This document shows positions 7,026-15,921 of a stretch of 64,000 bases of DNA, piece after piece; position 1 is the first letter of the stretch; each line of letters starts with the position of its first letter. This stretch comes from Vicinamibacterales bacterium. GTDB lineage: Bacteria > Acidobacteriota > Vicinamibacteria > Vicinamibacterales > Fen-181. The position numbers and the translations under genes were made by a program. The DNA lies in the NCBI GenBank assembly GCA_036504215.1, contig DASXVO010000049.1, positions 1 through 64,000 of the forward strand, read 5' to 3'. The notes beneath the pieces are model-generated. The model was not told where the DNA came from, did no database searches, and saw only the letters and a program-made list of their open reading frames with translations.

Positions 7026-9509
7026 ATGAAGAACTCGATTGTCGGTCTGATGACTGCCGCGCTCTTCCTGTCTGGTTATCTGGCTCTCACTCCCGTCGCC
7101 CAACGGGCCGCCGATACGGTGCGCCGGCCGGGTCCCGTCGAGGACGGCGCGACACTGCTGCCCAACGGTTGGCGGATCGCACCGGCTGGACGCCACCTCC
7201 CGGTGGGCGATTTTCCGATGGCGTTCGTCCCCTCGCCGGACGGCCGGTACCTGATTGTCTCCAACAACGGCTACGCCACGCCTTCGCTTGTGGTGGTGGA
7301 CAGCCGCACGTTCACGATCAGGAGCACGCTGCCGATCGACTTCGCGTGGCTGGGTCTCGTCTGGCATCCCGACGGCAAGCGACTCTACACCACGGGCCAG
7401 GCCATCGTCTCGGAATTCGGGTTCGAGGACGGGACGCTGACGCCGCTCCGGACCTTCGCGCTGCCGCCATCGAAGACGGGCCTTGGCGGCGGCCTCGCGG
7501 TGGACGCGCAGGGGCGCCGGTTGTTCGCGACGCGCCCGCTCGAGCAGGCGCTCCTCACGATCGATCTCGATCGGGGGACGGTCGAGAAGACGGTGGACCT
7601 CGCGGCCGAAGCCTACGCGTGCCTTCTGGCGCCGGACGGAAGGCGGCTGTTCGTGTCGCTATGGGGCGGTGCGAAGGTGCTCGTGTTCGACGCGTCGACC
7701 CTGACGCTTGTGGGCGAGGCAGCGGTCGGCGAACACCCGAACGCGATGGCGCTCTCGCATGACGGCCAGCGGCTGTTCGTCGCCTGCGCCAACACGAATG
7801 CCGTCTGGGTGGTGGACGCAGGCTCGCTCGCGGCCACCGAACAGATCGGGGTGGCGCTATACCCGAAGGCGCCGGCGGGCACGACCCCGAACGCCCTGGC
7901 GCTGTCGCCGGATGGCCGCACGCTCCTGGTCGCCAACGCCGACAACAACGCGCTGGCGGTTGTCGATGTCTCGAAGGCCGGGCAGAGCCGGGTGAAGGGC
8001 TTCATCCCAACCGGCTGGTATCCCACGGCGGTGGGTTTCGACGCGAAGGCATCCCGGTTCTACGTGCTCTCAGGGAAAGGACTGACGTCAAAGGCGAATC
8101 CAGGCGGCCCACATCCGACGACCGGGCGCAACGACCAGTACATCGCGGGGCTGCTGATCGGCTCGATTTCAGAGGTGTCCGTGCCGGACGCGAAGACGCT
8201 GTCGCAGTTGACCAAGCGCGTCCTCTCGCTCACACCCTACACGGACGTCAAGCGGCTGGCGCCGTCGGGGGCTCCGCTTGGCACGGCGATTCCGACGGTC
8301 GTCGGCCGTCCGTCGCCGATCAAGCACGTGTTCTACATCATTCGGGAGAACCGCACGTACGACCAGGTCCTCGGCGACGTGAAAGGCGGAGACGGCGACC
8401 CGTCGCTCTGTCTGTTCGGTGCCGACGTGACGCCGAACGTGCACGCCCTCGTTCAGAATTTCGCGCTCTTCGACAACTTCTTCGTCGATGCCGAGGTGAG
8501 TTACGACGGCCATGCGTTCTCGACCGCCGCGTACGCGACCGACGTCGTCGAGAAGATCTGGCCGACCAACTACGGCGGCCGGGGCGGCCGGTATCTGAGC
8601 GAGGGTGGCGGGCAGATGCGGAACGCCTACGGCAACCTGGCCGCGCCGTCGCAGGGCTATATCTGGGACGCGGCACGCCGGGCGAACCTCACCGTGCGCA
8701 GCTACGGCGAGTTCGTGCAGCACGGCACGGACTTCGAGGACAAGGTCTCCCCGCTCAAAGCCACCGTGCCAGGGCTCGAGGGGTTGGTGCACCCCGAGTT
8801 CCCGCCGTTCGACATGGACATCACCGATCAGGTGCGCGCCGACATCTGGCTGAAGGAATTCCGTCAGTTCGAGCAGAACGGCAAGCTGCCCCGCCTGTCG
8901 ATCATCCGACTGCCGCGCGACCACACCGCCGGCACGCGAGCCGGGTCGCACACCCCACGCGCGATGATTGCGGACAACGACCTCGCGCTCGGCCGTATCA
9001 TCGACGCGATTTCGCACAGCCGTTACTGGAAGAACTCGGCGGTCTTCGTGCTGGAAGACGACGCGCAGAACGGGCCGGATCACGTGGACGCGCACCGGTC
9101 CGTCCTCGTCGTCGTGAGCCCGTTCGTCAAGCGCCGCACGATCGATCACACGCTCTACACGACCTGCGGCGTCCTGCGGACCATCGAGTTGATTCTCGGC
9201 TTGCCCCCGATGAGCCAGTACGACGCGGCGGCAGCGCCGATCTACCGGGCGTTCACCGGCAAGGCCGATTTGAGGCCGTTCCAGGCCGTGGCGGCGCGGG
9301 TGCCTCTCGGGGACAGGAACCAGCGACACGCGCCGGGCGCGGCGGCGTCCGCCCGGATGGACTTCAGCGCCCCCGACCGCGCGCCGGATCTGTTGCTGAA
9401 CGAGGTGATCTGGCAATCGGTGCGCGGCGCGTCGAGCCTGATGCCGCCACCCCGTCGCGCGGCATGGGTGAAACGGATTGCCGACGACGACGAGAACGAC
9501 AACCACTGA
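7026..9509 (+). CDS. secreted YVTN beta-propeller / phosphoesterase fusion
   Basis: 827 residues from the ATG at 7026, which gives a signal peptide (MKNSIVGLMTAALFLSGYLA). Residues about 50-400 hold YVTN/lactonase-like propeller repeats (for example SPDGRTLLVANADNNALAVV, SHDGQRLFVACANTNAVWVV). From about residue 430 comes a PF04185-type phosphoesterase domain of the phospholipase C/acid phosphatase group: HVFYIIRENRTYDQVLGD near its start, NFFVDAEVSYDGHAFSTAAY in the middle, and FVLEDDAQNGPDHVDAHRS carrying the metal-binding Asp and His residues. This propeller plus phosphoesterase layout is known in Acidobacteriota and Planctomycetota. It probably acts outside the cytoplasm on a phosphoester. 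The substrate is unknown. It diverges from mprF across 118 bp. Confidence 0.88.
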   Translation: MKNSIVGLMTAALFLSGYLALTPVAQRAADTVRRPGPVEDGATLLPNGWRIAPAGRHLPVGDFPMAFVPSPDGRYLIVSNNGYATPSLVVVDSRTFTIRSTLPIDFAWLGLVWHPDGKRLYTTGQAIVSEFGFEDGTLTPLRTFALPPSKTGLGGGLAVDAQGRRLFATRPLEQALLTIDLDRGTVEKTVDLAAEAYACLLAPDGRRLFVSLWGGAKVLVFDASTLTLVGEAAVGEHPNAMALSHDGQRLFVACANTNAVWVVDAGSLAATEQIGVALYPKAPAGTTPNALALSPDGRTLLVANADNNALAVVDVSKAGQSRVKGFIPTGWYPTAVGFDAKASRFYVLSGKGLTSKANPGGPHPTTGRNDQYIAGLLIGSISEVSVPDAKTLSQLTKRVLSLTPYTDVKRLAPSGAPLGTAIPTVVGRPSPIKHVFYIIRENRTYDQVLGDVKGGDGDPSLCLFGADVTPNVHALVQNFALFDNFFVDAEVSYDGHAFSTAAYATDVVEKIWPTNYGGRGGRYLSEGGGQMRNAYGNLAAPSQGYIWDAARRANLTVRSYGEFVQHGTDFEDKVSPLKATVPGLEGLVHPEFPPFDMDITDQVRADIWLKEFRQFEQNGKLPRLSIIRLPRDHTAGTRAGSHTPRAMIADNDLALGRIIDAISHSRYWKNSAVFVLEDDAQNGPDHVDAHRSVLVVVSPFVKRRTIDHTLYTTCGVLRTIELILGLPPMSQYDAAAAPIYRAFTGKADLRPFQAVAARVPLGDRNQRHAPGAAASARMDFSAPDRAPDLLLNEVIWQSVRGASSLMPPPRRAAWVKRIADDDENDNH

Positions 9510-9585
9510 GCACGCGAAGGCCACGACGGCTCGAGTCCCCAGCGCGCTTCGTGCGCGTCTCGGTGTCTTTGTGGCGAGGGAGGAA
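9510..9585 (+). repeat. dispersed intergenic repeat (GTGTCTTTGTGGC family)
   Basis: The gap before the M16 gene contains CACGCGAAGGCCACGACGG and GTCTCGGTGTCTTTGTGGCG, matching the element at 2766-2870. GGGAGGAACC, next to its right end, gives the Shine-Dalgarno sequence of the next gene. Confidence 0.5.
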
Positions 9586-9590
9586 CCGTT

Positions 9591-10949
9591 ATGAATCGTT
9601 TGATACGTGGTGGGTTGTCTGCAGCGGTGATAGCGGGGCTCGCCTTGACGGTGACACTCGGCGCCGCAACGGCACCCAGGGTGCAGTTCACCGACGCGAA
9701 GCTCGAGAACGGTCTCCGCGTGATCATCGCGGAGGACCACACGGCGCCGACCTTCTCCATCGCAGTCACCTACAACGTCGGCTCGCGCAACGAACGTCCC
9801 GGTCGCACCGGGTTCGCGCACCTCTTCGAGCACATGATGTTCAAGGGGTCCGAGAACGTCGGCAGCGGTGAGCACTTCGTGCTGGTCTACGGCAACGGCG
9901 GCGACATGAATGGGTCCACGAACAAGGACCGCACGAACTACTTCGAGCGGCTGCCAGCCAACCAGCTCGACCTCGCGCTGTTTCTCGAGGCGGACCGGAT
10001 GAAGTCGCTCGACATCACGAAGGACAACCTGCAGAACCAGATCAGCACCGTCCAGGAGGAGCGCCGGCAGAGCGTGGACAACCAGCCGTACGGCAGGACG
10101 ATGGAGGCGCTCGATGGTCTGATGTACGAGAACGCCAGCTACAGACACTCCGTGATTGGGTCGATGCAGGACCTGACGGCGGCGACGGTCGACGACGTGT
10201 CGGCCTTCTTCAGAACGTATTACGCGCCCAACAACGCCGTGCTCGCCATCGTCGGCGACGTCAAGCCCGTCGAGTGCCTCGCGAAGGTCCGGAAGTACTT
10301 CGAAGGCATCCCGTCGCAGCCGCCGCCGCCCGAACCGGACATGACCGAGCCGGCGCAAACCAGGGAAAAGCGGTTGACGATCGACGATCCGCTCGTGCGC
10401 ATGCCGCGGATCGATATCGCGTATCACATCCCGCCGGCCAACACGGCCGACTCCGAGGCGTTGAACGTTCTCGGCACGGTGTTGTCGAGCGGCCGCAGTT
10501 CCCGGTTCTTCGAGAACGTGGTGCGGCAGAAGCAACTGGCGACCCAGGCGTTCGCGGGTGCCTTGGAGAGCCGCGGGCCCGGCCAGTTCCGGGCGATCGC
10601 GCTGGTGGCGCCGGGCAAGGACGTGGCCGACGTCGAAGCGGCCGTCTATGCCGAGATCGACCGCGTGAAGACCGGGACGATCGAGGATTGGGAGCTCCAG
10701 AAGGCGCGGAACTCCGCGCGCCGATCGCTCCTGGGCGGGCTGACCAGCTCGCTGCAGCGGGCGGTCATGCTGTCCCAGTACGCGGTGTACTACAACGATC
10801 CGAACATCATCAACACAAAGCTCGGCAAGATTAGTGCGGTGACCGCAGCAGACGTCCAGCGGGTGGCCGGCAAGTACCTGACGCCGGAGAATCGGACCGT
10901 GGTCATCACCATGCCGAAGCCGGCGGCTGCGACGAAGGGAGGCGAGTAA
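9591..10949 (+). CDS. M16 zinc metallopeptidase, catalytic subunit
   Basis: 452 residues with a signal peptide (MNRLIRGGLSAAVIAGLALT). The inverted zinc motif HLFEH is at residues 77-81 (GFAHLFEHMMFKGS), and a downstream Glu is expected in the EERR region (STVQEERRQSV). The rest matches the two M16 structural halves (pitrilysin/insulinase, PqqL and processing-peptidase-like). A strong GGAGG precedes the ATG. The next gene overlaps by one base (TAATG) and encodes a second M16 protein without the zinc motif. The two should form a periplasmic heterodimer like other bacterial split M16 peptidases, degrading small peptides. Confidence 0.93.
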   Translation: MNRLIRGGLSAAVIAGLALTVTLGAATAPRVQFTDAKLENGLRVIIAEDHTAPTFSIAVTYNVGSRNERPGRTGFAHLFEHMMFKGSENVGSGEHFVLVYGNGGDMNGSTNKDRTNYFERLPANQLDLALFLEADRMKSLDITKDNLQNQISTVQEERRQSVDNQPYGRTMEALDGLMYENASYRHSVIGSMQDLTAATVDDVSAFFRTYYAPNNAVLAIVGDVKPVECLAKVRKYFEGIPSQPPPPEPDMTEPAQTREKRLTIDDPLVRMPRIDIAYHIPPANTADSEALNVLGTVLSSGRSSRFFENVVRQKQLATQAFAGALESRGPGQFRAIALVAPGKDVADVEAAVYAEIDRVKTGTIEDWELQKARNSARRSLLGGLTSSLQRAVMLSQYAVYYNDPNIINTKLGKISAVTAADVQRVAGKYLTPENRTVVITMPKPAAATKGGE

Positions 10950-12430
10950 TGTTCACGCGTACAGTCACCGCACTCGCGCTCGTCGCGCTGTCAGCGGTCG
11001 GCACCTCCGCGCAGGTGCCGACGCAAAACGCACCGGCCCAGACGCCGTCCACCAAGGGGGTGGTCCTGAAGGGCAGGGCCCCGGTGTCGAACGACATCCT
11101 GAAGGTCACGTTGCCACGCGCACAGCAGGCCGACCTCGTGAACGGGGTGCACCTCATCGTCCTCGAGGATCACCGCGTTCCGCAGATCTCGATACGCCTC
11201 GATATCCGGGGCGCGGGCGGCTATTTCGATCCTGCCGACATGCCGGGCGTGGCAACCGTCGTCGCGGCGATGCTGTCGGAAGGAACGAAGACACGCACGT
11301 CGCAGCAGATTGCCGAGCAACTCGAGACGCTGGCCGCAAGCGTGAACATCAACAGCGACATGGCGTTCGAGTCGACAGGGGTCACCGCGAGCTGCCTGGT
11401 CGACAACCTCGACCAGGTGCTCGATCTCGCTGCCGACATCCTGCTCAACCCGTCCTTCCCCGAGCAGGAGCTGGCGCGGTACAAGCTGCGCACCAAAGCG
11501 ATGTTGATGCAGCAGCGCGCGAACCCGGGGGCGCTCGCCAACGAGATGTTCTCGCGGTTGGTGTACGGTGGACACCCTGCCGGCCGCACGCTGACGGCCG
11601 CGAACGTGGACACGATCACCCGCGACGCGCTCGTTGCCTTTCACGCCGCCCGATATGCACCCGACCACGCAGTCATTGGCGTGGTCGGCGACACGACGTT
11701 GAAGGAGATCAAGGCCAAGCTCGACACGAAGCTGGCGGCCTGGACGAAGAAGGGGCTGGCGAAGCCCGATGTCGCCGACCCCGAGGCGATCTCGGCCGGG
11801 AAGGTGTCGCTCGTCGACCGAGCCAACTCCGTGCAGACGAACCTCATTGTCGGGACACAGGCGATCCCGAGGACGAGCTCCGACTACGACGTGCTGTCGG
11901 TGACCAACGCGATCATCGGCGGGGGACCGACCGGGCGGCTGTTCCTGAACCTGCGCGAGGAGAAGGGCTACACGTACGGGGCATATAGCCGGATGAGCAC
12001 GCCGCGGTACCGCGGCGACTGGGGGGCCAGCACGCAGGTGCGGACCGATGTCACCGAGCCCGCACTGACCGAGATCCTGAAGGAAGTCGCGCGCCTGCGC
12101 GATGAACGGATTCCCGACAAGGAATTCCAGGACAAGAAGCGCTCGCTCGTGGCGAATTTCGCGCTGTCGCTCGAGACGCCATCGGCGATCCTCGGCAACT
12201 ACGTGACGAGCTGGGCGTACGGGATGCCCGCGGACTACTGGGACAAGTACCCCGAGCGAATCATGGCGATCACGCAGGACCAGATCCAGGCCGCGGCCCG
12301 GAAGTATTTCGATTCGACCCGGCTTCAGATCGTCGCCGTCGGCGACGGGAAGAAGATCGGTGAGGGGCTCAAGAAGTTCGGAACCTTGGACATCTACGAT
12401 ACTGACGGGAAACTGGTCGGCGGACGGTAA
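10949..12430 (+). CDS. M16 peptidase-like protein, non-catalytic subunit
   Basis: 493 residues with a signal peptide ending near APAQTP. It is homologous in layout to the gene before it. At the position of HxxEH it reads DMPGVATVVAAMLSEGTKT, so the zinc ligands are missing. The conserved R/Y region of non-catalytic partners is present (REEKGYTYGAYSRM). In known M16 pairs this subunit contributes substrate binding and the Arg/Tyr pair while the partner carries zinc. Start and stop overlap with the upstream gene indicates translational coupling and equal amounts of both subunits. Confidence 0.92.
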   Translation: MFTRTVTALALVALSAVGTSAQVPTQNAPAQTPSTKGVVLKGRAPVSNDILKVTLPRAQQADLVNGVHLIVLEDHRVPQISIRLDIRGAGGYFDPADMPGVATVVAAMLSEGTKTRTSQQIAEQLETLAASVNINSDMAFESTGVTASCLVDNLDQVLDLAADILLNPSFPEQELARYKLRTKAMLMQQRANPGALANEMFSRLVYGGHPAGRTLTAANVDTITRDALVAFHAARYAPDHAVIGVVGDTTLKEIKAKLDTKLAAWTKKGLAKPDVADPEAISAGKVSLVDRANSVQTNLIVGTQAIPRTSSDYDVLSVTNAIIGGGPTGRLFLNLREEKGYTYGAYSRMSTPRYRGDWGASTQVRTDVTEPALTEILKEVARLRDERIPDKEFQDKKRSLVANFALSLETPSAILGNYVTSWAYGMPADYWDKYPERIMAITQDQIQAAARKYFDSTRLQIVAVGDGKKIGEGLKKFGTLDIYDTDGKLVGGR

Positions 12431-12446
12431 AAGGTGCAGAGTGCTG

Positions 12447-12469
12447 GGTGCCACGTGCTACGTGGCACC
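12447..12469. terminator. perfect 10-bp stem, 3-base loop hairpin between convergent genes
   Basis: GGTGCCACGT, loop GCT, ACGTGGCACC. The arms are perfectly complementary. It lies 16 bases after the M16 stop, and its last base is the first base of the opposite gene's stop triplet (12469-12471). The surrounding AGGTGCAGAGTGCTGGGTG is the same AGTGCTG-type repeat seen at 4239 and 54311. Likely a bidirectional terminator. No T-run is seen. Confidence 0.6.
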
Positions 12470-13773
12470 TATTTCAGGCTCCCCCTCTTCACCACCTCTT
12501 CCATCGCCTCCGCGAACGTATCCACCTCCTCCAGCATCGTGTAGACGTTCGGCGTGATCCGCAGGCCCTGGAACTCGGCGTGTACGATCGGCGTCGTGAT
12601 GATCCGGTATTTCCTGAAGAGATGGCCGTAGAGCTCGCCGGGCTCGATGCCGTCGATTCCAACGTTGGCCAGCGCGCAGGAGTGGGCAGGGTCGAGGTTC
12701 GTGTTGATCCGGATCCTCGACAGTTTCTCCAGTCGGCGCGCCCACCGTTCTTTGAGGTAGCGCAACCGCGCGGCCTTCCGTTCGAGGCCGATCCCGTGCT
12801 GGAACGCCAGCGCCTCGGCAATCGCGTTGTGGTTGGCCGCCGGGTGCGTCCCGATCTCCTCGAACTTGCGGATGTTGTTCTCGAGCGACAGGCTTGCCGG
12901 TGCCAGCGGCCAGAGACTGGCAATCAGATCCCGGCGGACATAGAGGAACCCGGTTCCGACCGGCGCCAGCGTCCACTTGTGCAGGCTGCAGCCGTAGTAG
13001 TCGCACTCCAGATCCTGCAGCTTGAAGGGGAAGTGCTGGAAGGCATGGGCACCGTCCACGATCGTCCTGATGCCGCGCGCCCGGGCGATGCGGCAGATGT
13101 CGCGCACCGGGAAGATCTGGCCCGTCAGGTTCACGACGTGGCAGACATGAATGATCTTCGTCCTCGGGGAGATCGCCCGTTCGACGCGCGCGGCGATCTC
13201 CTCGAGATTCGTGGCGGGCACGGGCAGCGAGATCTTCGTCAGCCTGATCTTGTCGCGCCGCACCCGCTGCTCCCAGGTATCGAGCATGCGCGGGTAGTCC
13301 TGATTCGTCGTCAGGACCTCGTCGCCCGGTTGGAGATCGATTCCAAGCTGCGCGATCTCGAGCGCCTCGCTGGCGTTGCGCGTGATCGCCATCTCCTCCG
13401 GGTCGCAGCCGAAGTCGGCCGCGAGCATCCGCCGCACGGTTTCGATGCCCGGCTCGAGGATCTGCCACATGTGGTAGACCGGCGCCTGGTTCGAGATGTC
13501 GAGATACCGCTTGAACGCCTCGTGCACGACGCGCGGGCTGGGGCAGACGCCGCCGTTGTTCAGGTTGATCAGCGTGCGATCGAGCGTGAACGCCTGCTGG
13601 ATCTCGCGCCAGTACGTCTCGTCCTGCGCGACGTCCTGGGGCGACCGGTCCGCCACCGCCGCTGCCGCCGAGTGGAGACGGGCCAGCGCATCCTCCCGGA
13701 ACCCGACGAGGCCGACGGCCGCCGCCGCCCCGCTGCGGGTCATGTGCTGCAGAAACGTGCGACGGCTGGGCAT
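12469..13773 (-). CDS. Tat-exported class V aminotransferase, isopenicillin-N-epimerase-like
   Basis: 434 residues from the ATG at 13773, preceded by GGAAGGAG. The start has a twin-arginine leader (SRRTFLQHMTRSGAAAAVGL), unusual for a PLP enzyme but seen in this family in Acidobacteriota. Class V fold features follow: the PLP lysine in YGCSLHKWTLAPVGTGFLYV, the Asp/His region RGIRTIVDGAHAFQHFPF, and a phosphate-binding ENNIRKFEEIG segment. The family includes isopenicillin-N epimerase, cysteine desulfurase-like and kynureninase-like enzymes. The exact reaction cannot be read from sequence. Cofactor loading before Tat export would be consistent with the leader. Confidence 0.87.
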   Translation of the reverse strand: MPSRRTFLQHMTRSGAAAAVGLVGFREDALARLHSAAAAVADRSPQDVAQDETYWREIQQAFTLDRTLINLNNGGVCPSPRVVHEAFKRYLDISNQAPVYHMWQILEPGIETVRRMLAADFGCDPEEMAITRNASEALEIAQLGIDLQPGDEVLTTNQDYPRMLDTWEQRVRRDKIRLTKISLPVPATNLEEIAARVERAISPRTKIIHVCHVVNLTGQIFPVRDICRIARARGIRTIVDGAHAFQHFPFKLQDLECDYYGCSLHKWTLAPVGTGFLYVRRDLIASLWPLAPASLSLENNIRKFEEIGTHPAANHNAIAEALAFQHGIGLERKAARLRYLKERWARRLEKLSRIRINTNLDPAHSCALANVGIDGIEPGELYGHLFRKYRIITTPIVHAEFQGLRITPNVYTMLEEVDTFAEAMEEVVKRGSLK

Positions 13774-13930
13774 GTGTGCTCCTTCCACCGCTGTCGTTCG
13801 AGACACGAAACGCGAGGTTCGCGGAGTGCCGCACGCCGGTGCCCTGCAACCTCTGCGGGTTCGGTGTCGAACGTGTAGAATCACCAGAACGGGCGGAGTA
13901 TAGCGCAATCAGATGTGGGGGAGCGGTGCC

Positions 13931-14671
13931 ATGGACCTGCGTGATCGCGTTGTCCTCATCACGGGCGCCAGGCGAATCGGTGCGACGGTGGCCTCGGAGT
14001 TGGCGAAGCGGGGCGCAGACATCGCCCTCAGCTACAACAGATCGAAGGACGAAGCCGAGGCGACCGCCGAGGCGGTGCGTGCCGCGGGCCGCCGCGCCGT
14101 CGTCTGGCAGGCGGATCTGTCCGTGCCGCGCGACTGCGAAGCGCTCGTGGCCGCAACGGTCGCAGACCTCGGCCGTCTCGACGTCCTGGTCAGCATGGCC
14201 TCGGTGTACCGGGCCGTGCCGTTCGACCAACTCACCGTCGACACATTGCAGGCAAGCCTCGACGTGGACCTGAAATCGGCCTTCGCCTGCGCGAAGGCGG
14301 TCGTGCCTCACATGCGCGCGGCGGGTGGTGGCCGCATCGTCAATTTCGCCGACTGGCTGGTCGTCAGCCAGCGGCCGCGCTACAAGGGCTATCTCGCCTA
14401 CTACGTCGCCAAGAAAGCGGTCATGGGACTGACCGAGGCGCTCGCGCTGGAACTGGCCGAGGACCAGATCCTCGTCAATGCAATCGCTCCGGGCCCGATT
14501 CTCGCCCCGCCGGAACTCGCCGACGACGAACTCGAGGCGGTGGAGAAGGCGACGCCGCTCGGACGATGGGGCGGCGGCGAGGCCATCGCCAAAGCCGTGC
14601 TCGCGCTCATCGACAACGATTTCATCACTGGAGAGACGATTCGCGTCGACGGCGGCCGGCACGTGCGCTGA
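13931..14671 (+). CDS. short-chain dehydrogenase/reductase, pteridine-reductase-like
   Basis: 246 residues from the ATG at 13931, with GGGGGAG seven bases upstream. An in-frame ATG at 13913 lies too close to a TATAGC box to be favoured. Rossmann start ITGARRIGATVASELAKRG; the ARRIG and SYNRS motifs are those of pteridine-reductase-like SDRs that use NADPH. The catalytic YxxxK is in AYYVAKKAV. The usual catalytic Ser is replaced by the sequence IVNFADWLVV, where Asp may take its place as in PTR1/FolM-type enzymes, with about three residues inserted before the Tyr. The C-terminal substrate loop ends GETIRVDGGRHV, as usual. Substrate unknown; a pterin or a 3-oxoacyl compound is possible. Confidence 0.85.
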   Translation: MDLRDRVVLITGARRIGATVASELAKRGADIALSYNRSKDEAEATAEAVRAAGRRAVVWQADLSVPRDCEALVAATVADLGRLDVLVSMASVYRAVPFDQLTVDTLQASLDVDLKSAFACAKAVVPHMRAAGGGRIVNFADWLVVSQRPRYKGYLAYYVAKKAVMGLTEALALELAEDQILVNAIAPGPILAPPELADDELEAVEKATPLGRWGGGEAIAKAVLALIDNDFITGETIRVDGGRHVR

Positions 14672-14700
14672 CCCGGACGACCCATCACCGTCGGCGCGTG

Positions 14701-15903
14701 CTATGCGAACAGGCGGTGCAGGGACTCGATCGCGCCCTCGAGTTCGGCGCGGTCGCGGGCGAAGCAGAATCGAAGGTGTCTTTCGCCGCCAGGTCCGAAG
14801 TCGGCGCCCGGAATGCAGCCGATGCGGCCCTGCCTGATGAGGTACTCGGTCAACTCCCACGATGCCGAGGCCGACCCGCCACCCTCCTGCGGCGCGGGCG
14901 GAAGCGGTTGCGTGGCGCGCGCACGCCAATTCCCGTCGAACTTCAAGAAGGCATAGAAGGCACCTCTCGGCGAACGTCCGGTGAACACACCGTCGAGTCC
15001 TCCGATGCCCGCGTAGAACAGGTCGCGCCGCGCCTCCAGCTCGGCGCGGTAGACCTCGACGATGTCCTGCGAGCCCTCGAGTGCGCCAATCCCGCCGTAC
15101 TGCACCACCGACGACACATTGCTCGCGGTGAAGAACAGCATCTTTCGAATGCGATCGCGCAGCGCCGGATCGCCAACGGCCATGTAGCCGAGTCGAAGAC
15201 CGGTCATCGCGTACGTCTTGCTGAAGGTGAAGACGGGGATCGTGCGCGGGTACATGCCGGCGATGGAAGCGATGCTGATGTGCTCGCAGCCGAACACGAC
15301 ATCCTCGTACGCCTCGTCGGACACGACCCAGAGGTTGTGCCGCTGCGCCAACTCCGCCACGCCCGCGACATCGGCGCGAGTCAGAACGCCGCCCGTCGGG
15401 TTGTGTGGCGAATTCAGGTAGACGACGCGGGTCTTCGACGTGATGCGGGAGGCGAGATCGTCGAGATCGAATCGCCACTCGCGATCCTCGCGAAGCGGGC
15501 ACCGGACGATGGTGCCACGAGCGCTGAGGATGGTGCCTGCCGTCGGCGGCCACTGCGGATCGGGAATGACGACTTCGTCGCCAGGTTCGAGCAGCGACTG
15601 GAACAGGATGTAGAGGGCGTGGATGCCGCCGTTTGTGACCAGCACGTCGTCCGGCCCGCCCACGGGGATGCCGTTCCTCGTACGCAGTTTCTCGGCGAGC
15701 AGTTCCTGCAGGCGCGGCACGCCAGCGGTTTGCAGGTAGTGGGACCGGTTGTCGGCGATCGCCTGGCGCATGCCCGCCTTCACGGTTTCGGGCGCATCGA
15801 AGCTGACGTCCCCCTGATCCAGGCGGAACGGCCGGTCGACGGCGTACATCATGTCCCTGATGCGGACGATGCCGGAGAACGGAACGGTGTCGAGATAGTG
15901 CAT
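14701..15903 (-). CDS. PLP-dependent class I/II aminotransferase
   Basis: 400 residues, normal length. Fold-type I aminotransferase features are NGGIHALYILFQSLLEPGDE (cofactor pocket), LNSPHNPTGGVLTRADVAGV (Asn/Pro motif), DEAYEDVVF (PLP Asp/Tyr), the lysine in VFTFSKTYAMTGLRLGYMAV and the carboxylate-binding Arg in FLRFCFA-like HLRFCFARDR. It resembles aspartate/aromatic aminotransferases of the AspB/PatA type. It lies 18 bases downstream of the MetF-like gene on the same strand and is probably co-transcribed with it. Substrate not assigned. Confidence 0.9.
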   Translation of the reverse strand: MHYLDTVPFSGIVRIRDMMYAVDRPFRLDQGDVSFDAPETVKAGMRQAIADNRSHYLQTAGVPRLQELLAEKLRTRNGIPVGGPDDVLVTNGGIHALYILFQSLLEPGDEVVIPDPQWPPTAGTILSARGTIVRCPLREDREWRFDLDDLASRITSKTRVVYLNSPHNPTGGVLTRADVAGVAELAQRHNLWVVSDEAYEDVVFGCEHISIASIAGMYPRTIPVFTFSKTYAMTGLRLGYMAVGDPALRDRIRKMLFFTASNVSSVVQYGGIGALEGSQDIVEVYRAELEARRDLFYAGIGGLDGVFTGRSPRGAFYAFLKFDGNWRARATQPLPPAPQEGGGSASASWELTEYLIRQGRIGCIPGADFGPGGERHLRFCFARDRAELEGAIESLHRLFA

Positions 15904-15921
15904 GGGTCCTGACCGCGGCGC

